Below are positions 7,604 through 16,622 of a stretch of DNA of 64,000 nucleotides, piece by piece (position 1 is the first letter of the stretch; each line of letters opens with the position of its first letter). The position numbers were made by a program, and so were the translations under genes. The stretch covers positions 62,001 to 126,000 of the forward strand of contig CAISWQ010000065.1 in assembly GCA_903889245.1 (NCBI GenBank). Reading direction: 5' to 3'. The stretch is from an uncultured Lentisphaerota bacterium (GTDB lineage: Bacteria > Verrucomicrobiota > Kiritimatiellia > CAIQIC01). The notes beneath the pieces are model-generated. The model saw only the letters and a program-made list of their open reading frames with translations. It did not search any database and was not told where the DNA came from.

Positions 7604-9717
7604 GGCTCGTCTCTTCCGGCTATGGCCGGCGACTTCAATTGCCGTTCCAATTCCGCCAGCCGTTTTTCCAGCGCGGCGTTGCGCGCCTTCGCGTCCTGTA
7701 ATTCTTGGTAGAGACCTTGAATCGCGGCCAGTGTGACGCCATCGGCGTCGAGCGTGTTGATGCGCTTATCGTCACGGCCGAGGCCAAAGGCCGCGTGGAA
7801 ATCCTGCGCCATCGGGCCGATGTAACGGCGGTGGTCGGGATCAGCCTTGTAGCTCCACTTTGTCACCGGCATGGCGACGAGGCTGGCGAGGATCGCGCGC
7901 GCATCAATCGCCTCGATGTTTTCCTTGGCGGCGCGATCGCTCAAGGTGCTCCAAGCCGTGGCGTTGTTGGTGAGCTGCACGCCCAGAGTGGCGGCGGCGT
8001 TGGAGAAAAACCGCACCCCACCGGAGGCGCGCACGGTGAACTGCTTGTTGGTGGTGGAGTAGAGATCTGTTCCTTGACTATCGTTCCAGACGAACGCGCC
8101 GTCGTTGGTCGCCTTCGCCTGACGACCGCCTGCAAAACTAAACTGGCCGGAGGCCAGATTTTGGCTACCCCCGAGAACCATGGCGTAATCGGCGCTGGCG
8201 GTGTTGGCGTTACCACCGGCAACAACGGAATAGGTGCCATCAGCATGATTCCCTATTCCGCCTGCCACTGCCGCATAGTTGGTGCCGGCCACATTATTAA
8301 AGCCACCACCAACAAACGTATTAGAACCAGAGGCAGCGTTATCATAGCCGCCGCAGATCACAGCCCGATACCCGTCTGCAGCTCCACTCCAGCCACCCAA
8401 GATGGCCGCATTATATCCACTGGCGATATTGTATGCGCCCCCACCAATTATGGCGTATGAGCCACTGGCGATGTTGGAGTAACCGCCGCCAACCGTTGCG
8501 TTGGCACCCACGGCCCAATTCTTCTGGCCACCAGCCACGCTCGTATAGTTATTGGTGGCCATGTTGAAGATGCCGCCGCCAACGACCGAGGCCGCGCCGC
8601 TGGCCACGTTACTGCCATAGAATCCATCGTATCCGCCACCGCCAACAAAGGCACCGAGGCCACTGGCCATATTTTTGAAGCCGCCGCTCACCATCGCATA
8701 GTTTCCGCTGGCGGCGTTATATAGGCCACCGCCCACCAAGGAACCATAACCGCTCGCAGAGTTCGAATAACCGCCACCCACCATGGCATAGTCACCGTCC
8801 GCCGTGTTGAGCTGACCACCGCAGATGGCCGAGACCCAACCGCTGGCGGTGTTTGACCAACCACCGCCTATGATGGTGTAGCCGTCTGTGGCGTTGTTTT
8901 TGTAGCCACCGCCCACGACGGCCCGCAAACCGCTGGCGGTGTTCCGTTCGCCGCCGCCCACCATTGCACACAAATCGCTGGCGGTGTTGAGGAGGCCACC
9001 ACCGATGACTGCGGCCGAGCCGCTGGCCACATTACTGCCGTAGGTTGTGCCATCGTAACCGCCGCCGCCTACGAAAGAACCTAGACCGCTGGCTCTGTTA
9101 TGGTAACCACCGGCCACCGTCGTAGCGTATCCCAAGGCGAAGTTGCCCAACCCGCCACCTATCGTTGCACACGTCCCACTGGCCGCATTGGATTGGCCAC
9201 CGGCAATGGTCGCGGCTGTCCCGCTCAAGGTGTTGCCACTGCCAATATTCAAGCGCGCCGCGGTCAGATCACTCGCCGCGGCATAGCCGGCGGCCACCGT
9301 CGCCGTCTGCGCGTTCAGGGCGGCGAAGGCATACCCCGCCGCCGCCAGGCGCTGATCGGGTGACAACAACTGGGCGCCACTGACGCCATCGTTGAACCAC
9401 ACGCGTAACCTCACGTCGGAGTTGGTGAACACCCTCGCCGGCAGCGCGGCCATGTTGACCAGCGAGGTGTCGCCGAGCAGCACGGCATAGAGACCCTTGT
9501 TCACGGCGACCGACACACTGCTCGCGCCGTTGCTCCAGTAGGTCGCCGCCGCACCGCTGTTCACCAGGGCGAACTGGAATTGTCCCGTACCAGTGAAGTT
9601 TGTACCCGCCACCGCCAGCCGCCCCTGATAGTTGAGCAGTTGGGGCACTTGGGCCGAAACGAGTTGCCCCAACGTCATCATTACACCCAGGCATAGTCCA
9701 AGGCTCTGCTTAGTCAT
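7600..9717 (-). CDS. YadA-head-like repeat protein with C-terminal S74 chaperone/peptidase domain
   Basis: A 705-residue exported protein. The start at 9717 has a clear AAGGAG ribosome site and opens a Sec signal ending near LVSAQ. About residues 160-560 consist of many 14-16-residue repeats of the form GGGxxNxASGxxA, as in the left-handed beta-roll head of YadA-type trimeric adhesins. Near residue 593 the motif SDRAAKENI begins a Peptidase_S74 domain (intramolecular chaperone of endosialidases and tail fibres), continuing with IGPMAQDF and ending in a coiled coil (ELQDAKARNAALEKRLAELE). The S74 Ser and Lys would cleave the chaperone off after trimer assembly. No YadA membrane anchor is present, so the protein is probably released or attached by another route. 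It is the first gene of an operon with the FG-GAP protein. Confidence 0.87.
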   Translation of the reverse strand: MTKQSLGLCLGVMMTLGQLVSAQVPQLLNYQGRLAVAGTNFTGTGQFQFALVNSGAAATYWSNGASSVSVAVNKGLYAVLLGDTSLVNMAALPARVFTNSDVRLRVWFNDGVSGAQLLSPDQRLAAAGYAFAALNAQTATVAAGYAAASDLTAARLNIGSGNTLSGTAATIAGGQSNAASGTCATIGGGLGNFALGYATTVAGGYHNRASGLGSFVGGGGYDGTTYGSNVASGSAAVIGGGLLNTASDLCAMVGGGERNTASGLRAVVGGGYKNNATDGYTIIGGGWSNTASGWVSAICGGQLNTADGDYAMVGGGYSNSASGYGSLVGGGLYNAASGNYAMVSGGFKNMASGLGAFVGGGGYDGFYGSNVASGAASVVGGGIFNMATNNYTSVAGGQKNWAVGANATVGGGYSNIASGSYAIIGGGAYNIASGYNAAILGGWSGAADGYRAVICGGYDNAASGSNTFVGGGFNNVAGTNYAAVAGGIGNHADGTYSVVAGGNANTASADYAMVLGGSQNLASGQFSFAGGRQAKATNDGAFVWNDSQGTDLYSTTNKQFTVRASGGVRFFSNAAATLGVQLTNNATAWSTLSDRAAKENIEAIDARAILASLVAMPVTKWSYKADPDHRRYIGPMAQDFHAAFGLGRDDKRINTLDADGVTLAAIQGLYQELQDAKARNAALEKRLAELERQLKSPAIAGRDEP

Positions 9718-9874
9718 GGATAGCTTCTCCTTTTCGTAAACCATAGTCAGCTTTCTGCCCGCCGTACTCCCATTTGCCGATAGCACCCGTTACTTGGAGG
9801 GCAGCACCATGTAACGGCACATATCGTAAGCACAGCAGCACCAGAAGCAAGAAAAACCTGTCTCAAAATAGCGC

Positions 9875-9902
9875 TTGCGCGCGGGAGGTTCGCTGCTATA
9901 GT
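9875..9902 (+). promoter_or_regulatory. Promoter of rpsB-tsf
   Basis: TTGCGC (9875-9880) and TATAGT (9897-9902) with a 16 bp spacer lie about 110 bp before the rpsB start. The resulting leader contains a TTCCCAGATGGGAA palindrome near 9913-9926, which could fold. Ribosomal protein operons are often autoregulated through such leaders, but no known S2-binding structure was recognised. Confidence 0.6.
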
Positions 9903-10014
9903 CCGCGCCCAGTTTCCCAGATGGGAAGCGGAAGCGAGTGCGGCCCGGCCTCTCGGGTCCGCCAAAGCGGATTGAGCCAGGCATGGTGCCCGGCTCCAAC
10001 AACAGAGGAACAAC

Positions 10015-10947
10015 ATGGCTACGACAACCGCGGGCCAAGCCCGCCTGACAGTCAACGTGCAGGACCTGATGGATGCGGGCCTGCATTTCGGTCACCAGAC
10101 CAAGCGGTGGAATCCCAAGATGAAGCGCTACATTTTCGGCGCGCGCGGCGGGATTTACATCGTGGACCTCGATAAAACCCTCGACTGCATGCGCACCGCG
10201 CTGCAGTTCCTGTTCGAGACCATCGCCCGCGGCCGCCAGGTGCTGCTCGTCGGCACCAAGCGCAACGCGCAGGACCCGGTCAAGGCGCTCGCCGAGCGAG
10301 TCAAGATGCCCTACGTCACCACGCGCTGGCTCGGCGGCACGCTGACCAACGCCGCCACGGTGCGCCGCAGCGTCGTGCGCATGCGCGAAATCCTCAAGAT
10401 GGAAGAGACTGGCTCCATCAACAAGCTGCCCAAGAAGGAAATCTCCAAGATCCGCCACGAGCTGGAGAAGATGAAGTTCAACCTCACCGGCATCGCGAAC
10501 ATGGAGAAGCTCCCCGGCGCGATCTTCATCATTGACGTCACCTGCGAGGCCAACGCCGTGAACGAGGCCAACCGCCTGAAGATTCCCGTCGTCGCCGTCG
10601 TGGATACCAACTGCGATCCCGACCCGATTGACTACCCGATCCCCGGCAACGATGACAGCATCCGCTCGATCCAGCTCACGCTCGACGTCGTCGGGCAGGC
10701 GATCGAGCAGGCGCAGGCCGAGTACAGCCGCCTCGCCGCCGACGAGCAGCGCAAGCGCGCCGCCGCCGACGCCAAGGCGAGGGCCGAGGAAGAAGAGCGC
10801 AAGGCCAAGCAGGCCGCCGCGCGCAAGGCGAAGGCCGATGCCGCCAAGGCCGCGATGAAGGCCGCCGCCCCCGCCGCCGAGAAGAAGGCCGCCAAGGCCG
10901 AGGCGAAACCCGAAGAGAAGCCCGCCGCCGAAGCCGCGCAGGGCTGA
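10015..10947 (+). CDS. rpsB: 30S ribosomal protein S2
   Basis: S2 binds the back of the 30S head and is needed for S1 recruitment. Family motifs are clear: [19 protein letters not shown] at the N-terminus, [20 protein letters not shown], the [10 protein letters not shown] core, and [18 protein letters not shown] near residue 200. The protein is 310 residues against about 240 in Escherichia coli. The surplus is an Ala/Lys/Glu-rich low-complexity tail from about residue 240 (repeated [21 protein letters not shown]). Such tails occur in several phyla and probably contact rRNA. It is followed after 25 bp by tsf, the usual operon order. Confidence 0.98.
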   Translation: MATTTAGQARLTVNVQDLMDAGLHFGHQTKRWNPKMKRYIFGARGGIYIVDLDKTLDCMRTALQFLFETIARGRQVLLVGTKRNAQDPVKALAERVKMPYVTTRWLGGTLTNAATVRRSVVRMREILKMEETGSINKLPKKEISKIRHELEKMKFNLTGIANMEKLPGAIFIIDVTCEANAVNEANRLKIPVVAVVDTNCDPDPIDYPIPGNDDSIRSIQLTLDVVGQAIEQAQAEYSRLAADEQRKRAAADAKARAEEEERKAKQAAARKAKADAAKAAMKAAAPAAEKKAAKAEAKPEEKPAAEAAQG

Positions 10948-10972
10948 ACCACCGCACAGCGAAAGAACAAAC

Positions 10973-11809
10973 ATGGAAATCACAGCAGCATTGGTGAAGG
11001 AACTGCGCGACGAGACCAACGTCGGCATGATGGAGTGCAAGAAGGCCCTCGTCGAGGCCGGCGGCGACAAGGAGAAGGCCGTCAAGCTTCTCCGCGAACG
11101 CGGCCTGGCCATCGCCGGCAAGAAGGCTTCGCGCGTCGCCAAGGAAGGCAACGTCGCCGCGGAAATTTTCAACGGCGGCAAGTCGGGCGTCCTGATCGAG
11201 GCCAACTGCGAGACCGACTTCGTCACGCGCAACGAGAGCTTCAAGGACCTCGTCGTCCAGCTCATCGGCATCGCGAAGGGCATTCAGGGCTCGCTCGCCG
11301 AGGCCGCGAAGGACCTCGTCGTCGCCAAGATCGCCTCGATCGGCGAGAACATCATCGTCCGCCGCAACGTCCGCTACGACGCGCAGGGCGAGGGCATCAT
11401 CGCCGCCTACATCCACCTCGGTGGCAAGGTCGGCGTGCTCGTCGAGGTCGGCTGCGGCCAGGCCGCGACCGCGGCGAACCCGGCGTTCAAGGAACTGGTC
11501 AAGGACATCACGCTGCACATCGCCGCGTGCAATCCCGGCTACCTCGTCCGTAAGGACGTGCCCGAGACCGTGCTCGCCTCCGAGAAGGACATCTACGCCA
11601 AGCAGGTCACCGGCAAGCCCGCGAACATTGTCGAGAAGATCGTGCTCGGCAAGCTGGAGAAGTTCTACAGCCAGACCTGCCTCGTCGAGCAGGCGTTCGT
11701 GAAGGACCCGGAGCAGAGCGTCACCGACCTCCTCGCCAACAAGGGCAAGGACTTCGGCGACGTGCTCGCCATCCGCCGCTTCACCCGCTTCCAGGTCGGC
11801 GTGGAGTAA
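10973..11809 (+). CDS. tsf: Elongation factor Ts
   Basis: EF-Ts exchanges GDP for GTP on EF-Tu. The N-terminal UBA-like domain with LRDETNVGMMECKKAL and LRERGLAIAGKKASR is diagnostic, followed by the core with ANCETDFVTRNESF near residue 75, which contacts EF-Tu. The length of 278 residues matches the family. It lies 25 bp after rpsB and probably shares its transcript. The gap after tsf holds two palindrome units before the next gene. Confidence 0.98.
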   Translation: MEITAALVKELRDETNVGMMECKKALVEAGGDKEKAVKLLRERGLAIAGKKASRVAKEGNVAAEIFNGGKSGVLIEANCETDFVTRNESFKDLVVQLIGIAKGIQGSLAEAAKDLVVAKIASIGENIIVRRNVRYDAQGEGIIAAYIHLGGKVGVLVEVGCGQAATAANPAFKELVKDITLHIAACNPGYLVRKDVPETVLASEKDIYAKQVTGKPANIVEKIVLGKLEKFYSQTCLVEQAFVKDPEQSVTDLLANKGKDFGDVLAIRRFTRFQVGVE

Positions 11810-11838
11810 GACCGCGGTGCGGCAGACGGCGGCCGGTT

Positions 11839-11884
11839 TTCCAAGCCTTGGAAACGGCCGCCGTACTTTTTCCAAGCCTTGGAA
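11839..11884. repeat. Phased palindrome array, 2 units
   Basis: Units start at 11839 and 11870 (31 bp apart), both with the core TTCCAAGCCTTGGAA. The first is embedded in a longer inverted repeat (ACGGCGGCCGG ... CGGCCGCCGT). It lies between tsf and the HAD gene, ending 16 bp before the latter's start codon. Confidence 0.9.
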
Positions 11885-11900
11885 AACTTCAGGTGCAGAC

Positions 11901-12557
11901 ATGAAGCATATCGGCGCGATTTTTGATTGGGACGGCGTGGTGGTGGATTCCGCGCGGCTGCACGTGGAAAGCTGGCGGCAGCTCGCCGACGAGGAAGGCC
12001 ATCCGCCGCCCGCCGTCCCCGGCCTCGGCGGGCTCGGGCTGAAGAACGAGATCGTCATCGGCAAACTGCTCGGCTGGACGCAGGATCCCGCCGAGATGCG
12101 GCGTCTGATGCATCGCAAGGAAATCCTGTTTCGCGAGCGCCTCGCGCGCGGCGGCATTGAAGCGATCCCCGGCGTCGTGGCTTTTCTGCGCCAACTCAAG
12201 GCCGCCGGCATCCCCGCCGCCATCGGCTCCTCCGCGCCGCGCGCCAACGTCGTGGCGTGTATCGAGTCGCTTGGACTGCACGGCCTGTTCGCCGCCAGCG
12301 TCACCGCCGAGGATGTCGCGCACGGCAAACCCGACCCGGAAGTTTTCCTGAAATGCGCCGCCGCGCTCGGTCTGCCGCCGGGTGATTGCGTGGTGTTCGA
12401 GGACGCGCCCGCCGGCGTCGAGGCCGCGCGCGCCGGCGGCATCAAGGTTATCGGCGTGCTTTCCACCCGCACACTCGAACAGCTCCCCGGCGCCGTCCGC
12501 TACATCCACTCCTTCGCGGAGATTTCCCCGGCGACCTTACGGGAAGTATTGGGCTGA
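11901..12557 (+). CDS. HAD-superfamily phosphatase/phosphoglucomutase-like hydrolase
   Basis: A 218-residue subfamily IA HAD hydrolase. The nucleophile motif FDWDGVVVDS puts the catalytic Asp at residue 9 and the acid/base Asp at 11. The other motifs are IGSSAPRANV (motif II Ser), GKPDPEVFL (motif III Lys) and VFEDAPAGVEAARAGG (motif IV acidic pair). The cap domain and the Ser-Ser motif resemble beta-phosphoglucomutase and related sugar-phosphate phosphatases, but the substrate is not determined. The start at 11901 follows an AGGTG site; an upstream in-frame extension would only translate the palindrome array and is rejected. It converges on topA, with a nested hairpin between them. Confidence 0.9.
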   Translation: MKHIGAIFDWDGVVVDSARLHVESWRQLADEEGHPPPAVPGLGGLGLKNEIVIGKLLGWTQDPAEMRRLMHRKEILFRERLARGGIEAIPGVVAFLRQLKAAGIPAAIGSSAPRANVVACIESLGLHGLFAASVTAEDVAHGKPDPEVFLKCAAALGLPPGDCVVFEDAPAGVEAARAGGIKVIGVLSTRTLEQLPGAVRYIHSFAEISPATLREVLG

Positions 12558-12571
12558 TGCGCCGGTGAATT

Positions 12572-12628
12572 GTAGGCCGCGTGACCTCACGCGGCGCAAA
12601 GGGCGCCGGGTCAGGTGACCCGGCCTAC
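12572..12628. repeat. Nested palindrome between convergent genes (GTAGGCCG family), possible bidirectional terminator
   Basis: GTAGGCCGCGTGACCTCACG and its partner ending TGACCCGGCCTAC form a long inverted repeat around CAAAGG. Each arm is itself palindromic (GCGTGACCTCACGC and GGGTCAGGTGACCC). The arms differ only by paired G/C exchanges. The element lies between the stop codons of the HAD gene and topA and could terminate both transcripts. Confidence 0.7.
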
Positions 12629-12647
12629 AGAAGATCCCGGATAGGCC

Positions 12648-15269
12648 CTAAAACGGCTCTTCGCCGGCGGGTTCGCTGGCGATATCCGCCGGCGGTGCGG
12701 GGACGGTTTCGGTCGCGGCCTCGCCGCGCTTCGCCTTGGGCGGCGGGATAAGCTCCTTGGCCTCCGGCGGCAACTGGTCGGCGTACTTCTTGATCATCTT
12801 CTTCAGCGCCGCCTGCTGGCGCGGCGAGAGCTGCTTGCGCTGGCCGAACTGGCGCGCGAGCGAGTGGAAAAATTCCTTGTCGTCCCACGTGCGTCGCCCG
12901 CGCTGGACCGGCTCGCGCCATTCCTTGACCTGGCGGAACCAGCCGATCAGCTTCTCCGCCTCGGCAATCTCGGCAGGCGACGCCGTCATCACCTGCGCCC
13001 CCACACCCAGTTCTTGCGCGACGGCCGCGAAGTTTGGAATCTGCTCGTGATATTTGTTCAGGAAGCGGTCCAGCACGGCGATCTGTTTCTCCGAGAGCCC
13101 GCGCCCGTCGCTGGCCTGCTTGCTCAAGGATTCATAGAAAACCTTGTCATCGAACACGCGCTTGCCGAACTTGCGCGGCTCGCCGAACTGCACGCCCTTG
13201 AGCAGCTCCAGTTTCTTCAACGTCGCCGGGCTCGCCGGCTCGGCCGGGCGTGCCATCGCCGCGCGCGCGGCGAGGATGCCGAGTTCCTCCGCGCCCGCCT
13301 TCAAAGCGGGGACTTGTTCCAGATAGTCGTGCGCCATGCGCTGGAGCGCGGACCACTGGCGGTCGGAGACGGGCTTGTTCTCAACCATCTGGTCGCGGAT
13401 CGAGGTGTAGAGTTCCTCATCGCTATAGGTGCGCTTGCCCACCTGGCGCGGGGCGGCCCACGTCTGCACCTGGCCGAGCAGCTCGATCACGCGCTTCACC
13501 TTCTCCGGCTCGACGCCGTGCGTCTTGGCCGCGGCCAGCCACTCGACGAGCTGCTTGTAGAACTCGTCCATCATGCCGTGCCACTCGACCTTGCCTGCCT
13601 CGATCTCGTCGAGCTTCTCCTCCATGCCGGCGGTGAACTTCACATCGAACAGCGCGTCGAGGTGCTTCACAAGGAAGTCGTTCGTCTGCCGCCCCATCGG
13701 CGTCGGCGCGAGCGCGCGCTTTTCCTTCGTGACGTAATGGCGGTTGAGCAGCGTGGCGATGATGCTGGCGTAGGTGCTCGGCCGGCCGACGCCGTTTTCC
13801 TCGAGCGCCTTGACCAGCGACGCCTCGGAATAACGCGACGGCGGCTGCGTGAATTTTTGCTGCGTCAGCCATTCGAGCAGGTCGAGCAGCTCGCCTTGCG
13901 CGAGCGGCGGCAGGCGGTCCACCTCGGCGCCATCCTCCTCGCTCTCGATGCTTTTCTTCGCGCGCTCCTCGCTGATGCCGGTCGCCTTCATGTAGCCGGG
14001 GAAGGTCACCTCGGAGGCGGTCGCGCGGAACAAATAGGTACTCGTCTGGCCGGCGTGTGGCGGCGCCTCGATCTCCACCGTGCGCTGCGCGATCTTCGCC
14101 GCGGCCATCTGGCTGGCGACGAAGCGCGCCCAGATCAGGCGATAGAGCTTGGCCTCGTCGGGTGGGAGTACGGCGGCGACCGCGTCCGGCGTGCGATGCA
14201 CGTTCGTCGGCCGGATACACTCGTGCGCCTCCTGCGCGCTCGCGCGGCTCTTGAAGACCGGCGGCCGGTCGGGCAGGAAAGCGACGCCGAACGTCTGCGC
14301 GATCAGCTCGCGGCAAGCCTCCTGCGCCTCGCGCGCGACGGCGAACGAATCCGTACGCATGTAGGTGATCAAACCCACGTGCTCGCCGTTGGGCAAATCC
14401 ACGCCCTCATAAAGTTTCTGCGCGATCTTCATCGTGATCGCCGGCGAGAGCCCGTACACACTCGAACCCGCCTGTTGCAGGCTGCTGGTGATGAACGGCG
14501 GCGGCGCGCGCTTGGCGATCTCGCGGTTGACGATCTGCGCGACGCGCAGCTTGCGCCCCTCGAGCTCGGCCTGGATCGCCTGCGCCTGCGCGCTGCTCTT
14601 GATCTCCGCCTTCGCGTCGTTGATCTTGGCCAGCCGGATCTCGAACGGGTCGAGCGGCTCGGCCTGCTTGCGGACCCTGGCGCCCAGCAGCCAGAACTCC
14701 TCCGGCTTGAAATTCTCGATGGCGGCCTCGCGCTCGCACACGAGCCGCAGCGCCACCGACTGCACGCGCCCGGCGCTCGTCGCGCCGCGGATGCGCCGCC
14801 ACAACAGCGGGCTGACCTTGTAGCCCACCAGCCGGTCCAACACGCGCCGCGCCTGCTGCGAGTCCACGCGGTTCTCGTCAATTTTGCTCGGATGCTCCAG
14901 CGCCTTGCGGATCGCGCGCTCGGTGATCTCGTTGTAGGTGACGCGCAGGAAATTTTCCGCCGGCACCGCCTTCTTCAGCAGCGCCATCAGGTGCCACGCA
15001 ATCGCCTCGCCCTCACGGTCGGGATCGGGCGCGAGATAGATGCGCTCCACGCCCTTGGCCGCCGCCTGCAGCTCGGCGATCACCTTGGCGCGCGTCTTGA
15101 TCGGGACGTACTTGGGTTGGAACTTTTTCTCGACATCAATGCCGAGTTCCTTTTCTGGCAGGTCGCGGACGTGGCCCATCGAGGCCTTGACCAGGAAATC
15201 CTTGCCCAGGAACCGGTTGATGGTCTTCGCCTTCGCCGGCGATTCCACGATGACGAGATTTTTGCTCAT
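12648..15269 (-). CDS. topA: DNA topoisomerase I with an atypical triplicated C-terminal domain
   Basis: Type IA topoisomerase that relaxes negative supercoils. The 873-residue protein opens with the TOPRIM domain (LVIVESPAKAKTI; APDPDREGEAIAWH). It has the SAGRVQSVALR motif and the active-site Tyr in ITYMRTDS (about residue 303), and PSRYSEASLVKALEENGVGRPSTY near 505. The usual C-terminal zinc ribbons are absent: no Cys pairs occur after the core. Instead residues of about 596-830 hold three related segments of about 75-85 residues, each with a basic/aromatic element (GKRTYSDEELY, GKRVFDDKVFY, GRRTWDDKEFF) and a Y-x-x-Q-[IVL]-P end. The start at 15269 is the Met of MSKNLVIVES; an upstream extension would translate the palindrome array. 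Likely co-transcribed with dprA. Confidence 0.96.
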   Translation of the reverse strand: MSKNLVIVESPAKAKTINRFLGKDFLVKASMGHVRDLPEKELGIDVEKKFQPKYVPIKTRAKVIAELQAAAKGVERIYLAPDPDREGEAIAWHLMALLKKAVPAENFLRVTYNEITERAIRKALEHPSKIDENRVDSQQARRVLDRLVGYKVSPLLWRRIRGATSAGRVQSVALRLVCEREAAIENFKPEEFWLLGARVRKQAEPLDPFEIRLAKINDAKAEIKSSAQAQAIQAELEGRKLRVAQIVNREIAKRAPPPFITSSLQQAGSSVYGLSPAITMKIAQKLYEGVDLPNGEHVGLITYMRTDSFAVAREAQEACRELIAQTFGVAFLPDRPPVFKSRASAQEAHECIRPTNVHRTPDAVAAVLPPDEAKLYRLIWARFVASQMAAAKIAQRTVEIEAPPHAGQTSTYLFRATASEVTFPGYMKATGISEERAKKSIESEEDGAEVDRLPPLAQGELLDLLEWLTQQKFTQPPSRYSEASLVKALEENGVGRPSTYASIIATLLNRHYVTKEKRALAPTPMGRQTNDFLVKHLDALFDVKFTAGMEEKLDEIEAGKVEWHGMMDEFYKQLVEWLAAAKTHGVEPEKVKRVIELLGQVQTWAAPRQVGKRTYSDEELYTSIRDQMVENKPVSDRQWSALQRMAHDYLEQVPALKAGAEELGILAARAAMARPAEPASPATLKKLELLKGVQFGEPRKFGKRVFDDKVFYESLSKQASDGRGLSEKQIAVLDRFLNKYHEQIPNFAAVAQELGVGAQVMTASPAEIAEAEKLIGWFRQVKEWREPVQRGRRTWDDKEFFHSLARQFGQRKQLSPRQQAALKKMIKKYADQLPPEAKELIPPPKAKRGEAATETVPAPPADIASEPAGEEPF

Positions 15270-15293
15270 GACGCTCTTTTCATGTCGCCGGAT

Positions 15294-15402
15294 TTCCAAG
15301 CCTTGGAAACCCCGGCACCCATTCTTTCCAAGCCTTGGAAAATTTAACAAACACTTTTCCAAGCCCCGGAAGATTCCGTCCCTACTTTTCCAGCCCTGAA
15401 AA
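15294..15402. repeat. Phased palindrome array, 4 units
   Basis: Units start at 15294, 15326, 15357 and 15388 (32, 31 and 31 bp). Cores are TTCCAAGCCTTGGAA twice, TTCCAAGCCCCGGAA, and a decayed TTCCAGCCCTGAAAA. It fills the dprA-topA gap within a presumed operon, ending three bases before the dprA stop codon. Confidence 0.9.
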
Positions 15403-15405
15403 AGC

Positions 15406-16539
15406 CTACTTGCGCGGCGCCGCCAGTTCGCGCACCCCATCGGCCAGCGCCACCAAACGGCCGGGCAGCATACGTATCACCCGCTTCATTTCAAGTCCCA
15501 ACAACATCGCGGCCAGTTTCTGCATCGGCAGATTCGTGCGCCGCGCGAGGCTGTCCACGTCGAGTGGCTCCTCGAACAGCGCCTGCACCACCGCCTGCTC
15601 GTCGGGCGAGAGCTGGACGCGCGGTAGGCTGTCGAGCTCGGCCGCCTTGCGCAGCGGGTCGGCCGGCAGCAGCATCTCGAACTCCTGCAAAATGTCGTCA
15701 ATATCCTCGACCAGTCGCGCGCCGCCGCGGATCAGTTTGTGCGGGCCGTGCGCGCCGGGCTGATCAATCCGGCCGGGCACGGCGAAGACCGAGCGGCCTT
15801 GGTCGAGCGCGGCGTCGGCGGTCATCATCGCGCCGCTCTTCACGTCGGCCTCGACGATCACCGCGCCCATGCTCATGCCGCTGATGATGCGGTTGCGATA
15901 GGGGAACGTCGTGCGGTCCGCCTCGCGGCCGAGCGTGTACTCGCTGATGACCGCGCCCTGCCTGGCGATCTTGCGCGCGAGGTCGGCATTCTCCGGCGGA
16001 TAGAGCGTGTCGAGCGCGTTGCCGAGCACGGCGATGGTGCGGCCGCCGCCCTTGAGCGCGCCCTGGTGCGCCGCGGAGTCAATCCCGCGCGCCAACCCGC
16101 TGACGACGACCAGCCCGCACTTGGCGAGCTGGTAGCCGAGGCGGTCGGCGACGCTCAAGCCGTAGTGCGAAGCCTGCCGCGTGCCGACGATGGCGACCGC
16201 CTGCTTGTCCTTTTTCTCCAGCGTGCCCTGGACGTAGAGCGCAAGCGGCGGATCATGGATCTGCTTGAGCAGTACGGGATAGTCGTTGTCCACGAACGTG
16301 ACGAGGCGCGCGTCGAGCTTGGCGGCTTTGGCTTCCTCGGCGGCGGGATCCACCTGTTCACGTTGCGCAATGATGCTCTGCGCCAGCTCCGGCCCGATGC
16401 CCTTGACGCGCACGAGGTCGGAGAGCGAGGCCGTGAACACGCCCGCCGGTTCGCCCAGCGCCTCGACCAGCGCCCGGACCTTCACCGGCCCGATGCCGTC
16501 AATCATGTTCAGAGCAATGTATGCCTCACGCGAAGTCAC
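15406..16539 (-). CDS. dprA: DNA-processing protein DprA
   Basis: DprA binds incoming single-stranded DNA and loads RecA during natural transformation. The N-terminus has helix-hairpin-helix-like elements (GIGPVKVRALVEALG, VKGIGPELAQSI). The Rossmann core follows with VAIVGTRQASHYG, VSGLARGIDSAAHQGAL, the nucleotide-binding TFPYRNRIISGMS, and SGAMMTADAALDQGR. A winged-helix-like C-terminal part ends at residue 377. The start chosen is GTG 16539 because GGAGG lies five bases upstream. A TTG at 16551 would place that site inside the gene. It follows the unknown gene at 16606 after 66 bp and precedes topA, a neighbourhood also seen in other phyla. Transformability itself cannot be inferred from dprA alone. 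Confidence 0.96.
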   Translation of the reverse strand: MTSREAYIALNMIDGIGPVKVRALVEALGEPAGVFTASLSDLVRVKGIGPELAQSIIAQREQVDPAAEEAKAAKLDARLVTFVDNDYPVLLKQIHDPPLALYVQGTLEKKDKQAVAIVGTRQASHYGLSVADRLGYQLAKCGLVVVSGLARGIDSAAHQGALKGGGRTIAVLGNALDTLYPPENADLARKIARQGAVISEYTLGREADRTTFPYRNRIISGMSMGAVIVEADVKSGAMMTADAALDQGRSVFAVPGRIDQPGAHGPHKLIRGGARLVEDIDDILQEFEMLLPADPLRKAAELDSLPRVQLSPDEQAVVQALFEEPLDVDSLARRTNLPMQKLAAMLLGLEMKRVIRMLPGRLVALADGVRELAAPRK

Positions 16540-16595
16540 ACTCGCCTCCAACTTCAGACACCCGAACCTTCCACAGCAAACCGTGCGGTGAGGGA

Positions 16596-16622
16596 TGTTC
16601 GCTGTTCAGTGTTCGGTGTTCG
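16596..16622. repeat. TGTTCGG/TGTTCAG heptad-type repeat
   Basis: Four near-tandem TGTTC units (TGTTCGC, TGTTCAG, TGTTCGG, TGTTCG) overlap the 3' end of the gene at 16606. A closely related block occurs at 55955-55977, next to another gene end. Confidence 0.6.

Noticed and set aside
11817-11900. Upstream start for the HAD phosphatase
   Set aside because: The extra residues translate the palindrome pair; the catalytic motif normally lies close to the N-terminus, as with ATG 11901.
12864-15347. Plus-strand reading frame of 827 codons opposite topA
   Set aside because: Shadow of topA: low-complexity His/Arg/Leu-rich translation without recognisable domains.
15270-15440. N-terminal extension of TopA reading through the palindrome array
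   Set aside because: The extension encodes only FQGLE/FPRLGK-type palindrome peptides; the conserved protein starts at MSKNLVIVES (15269).
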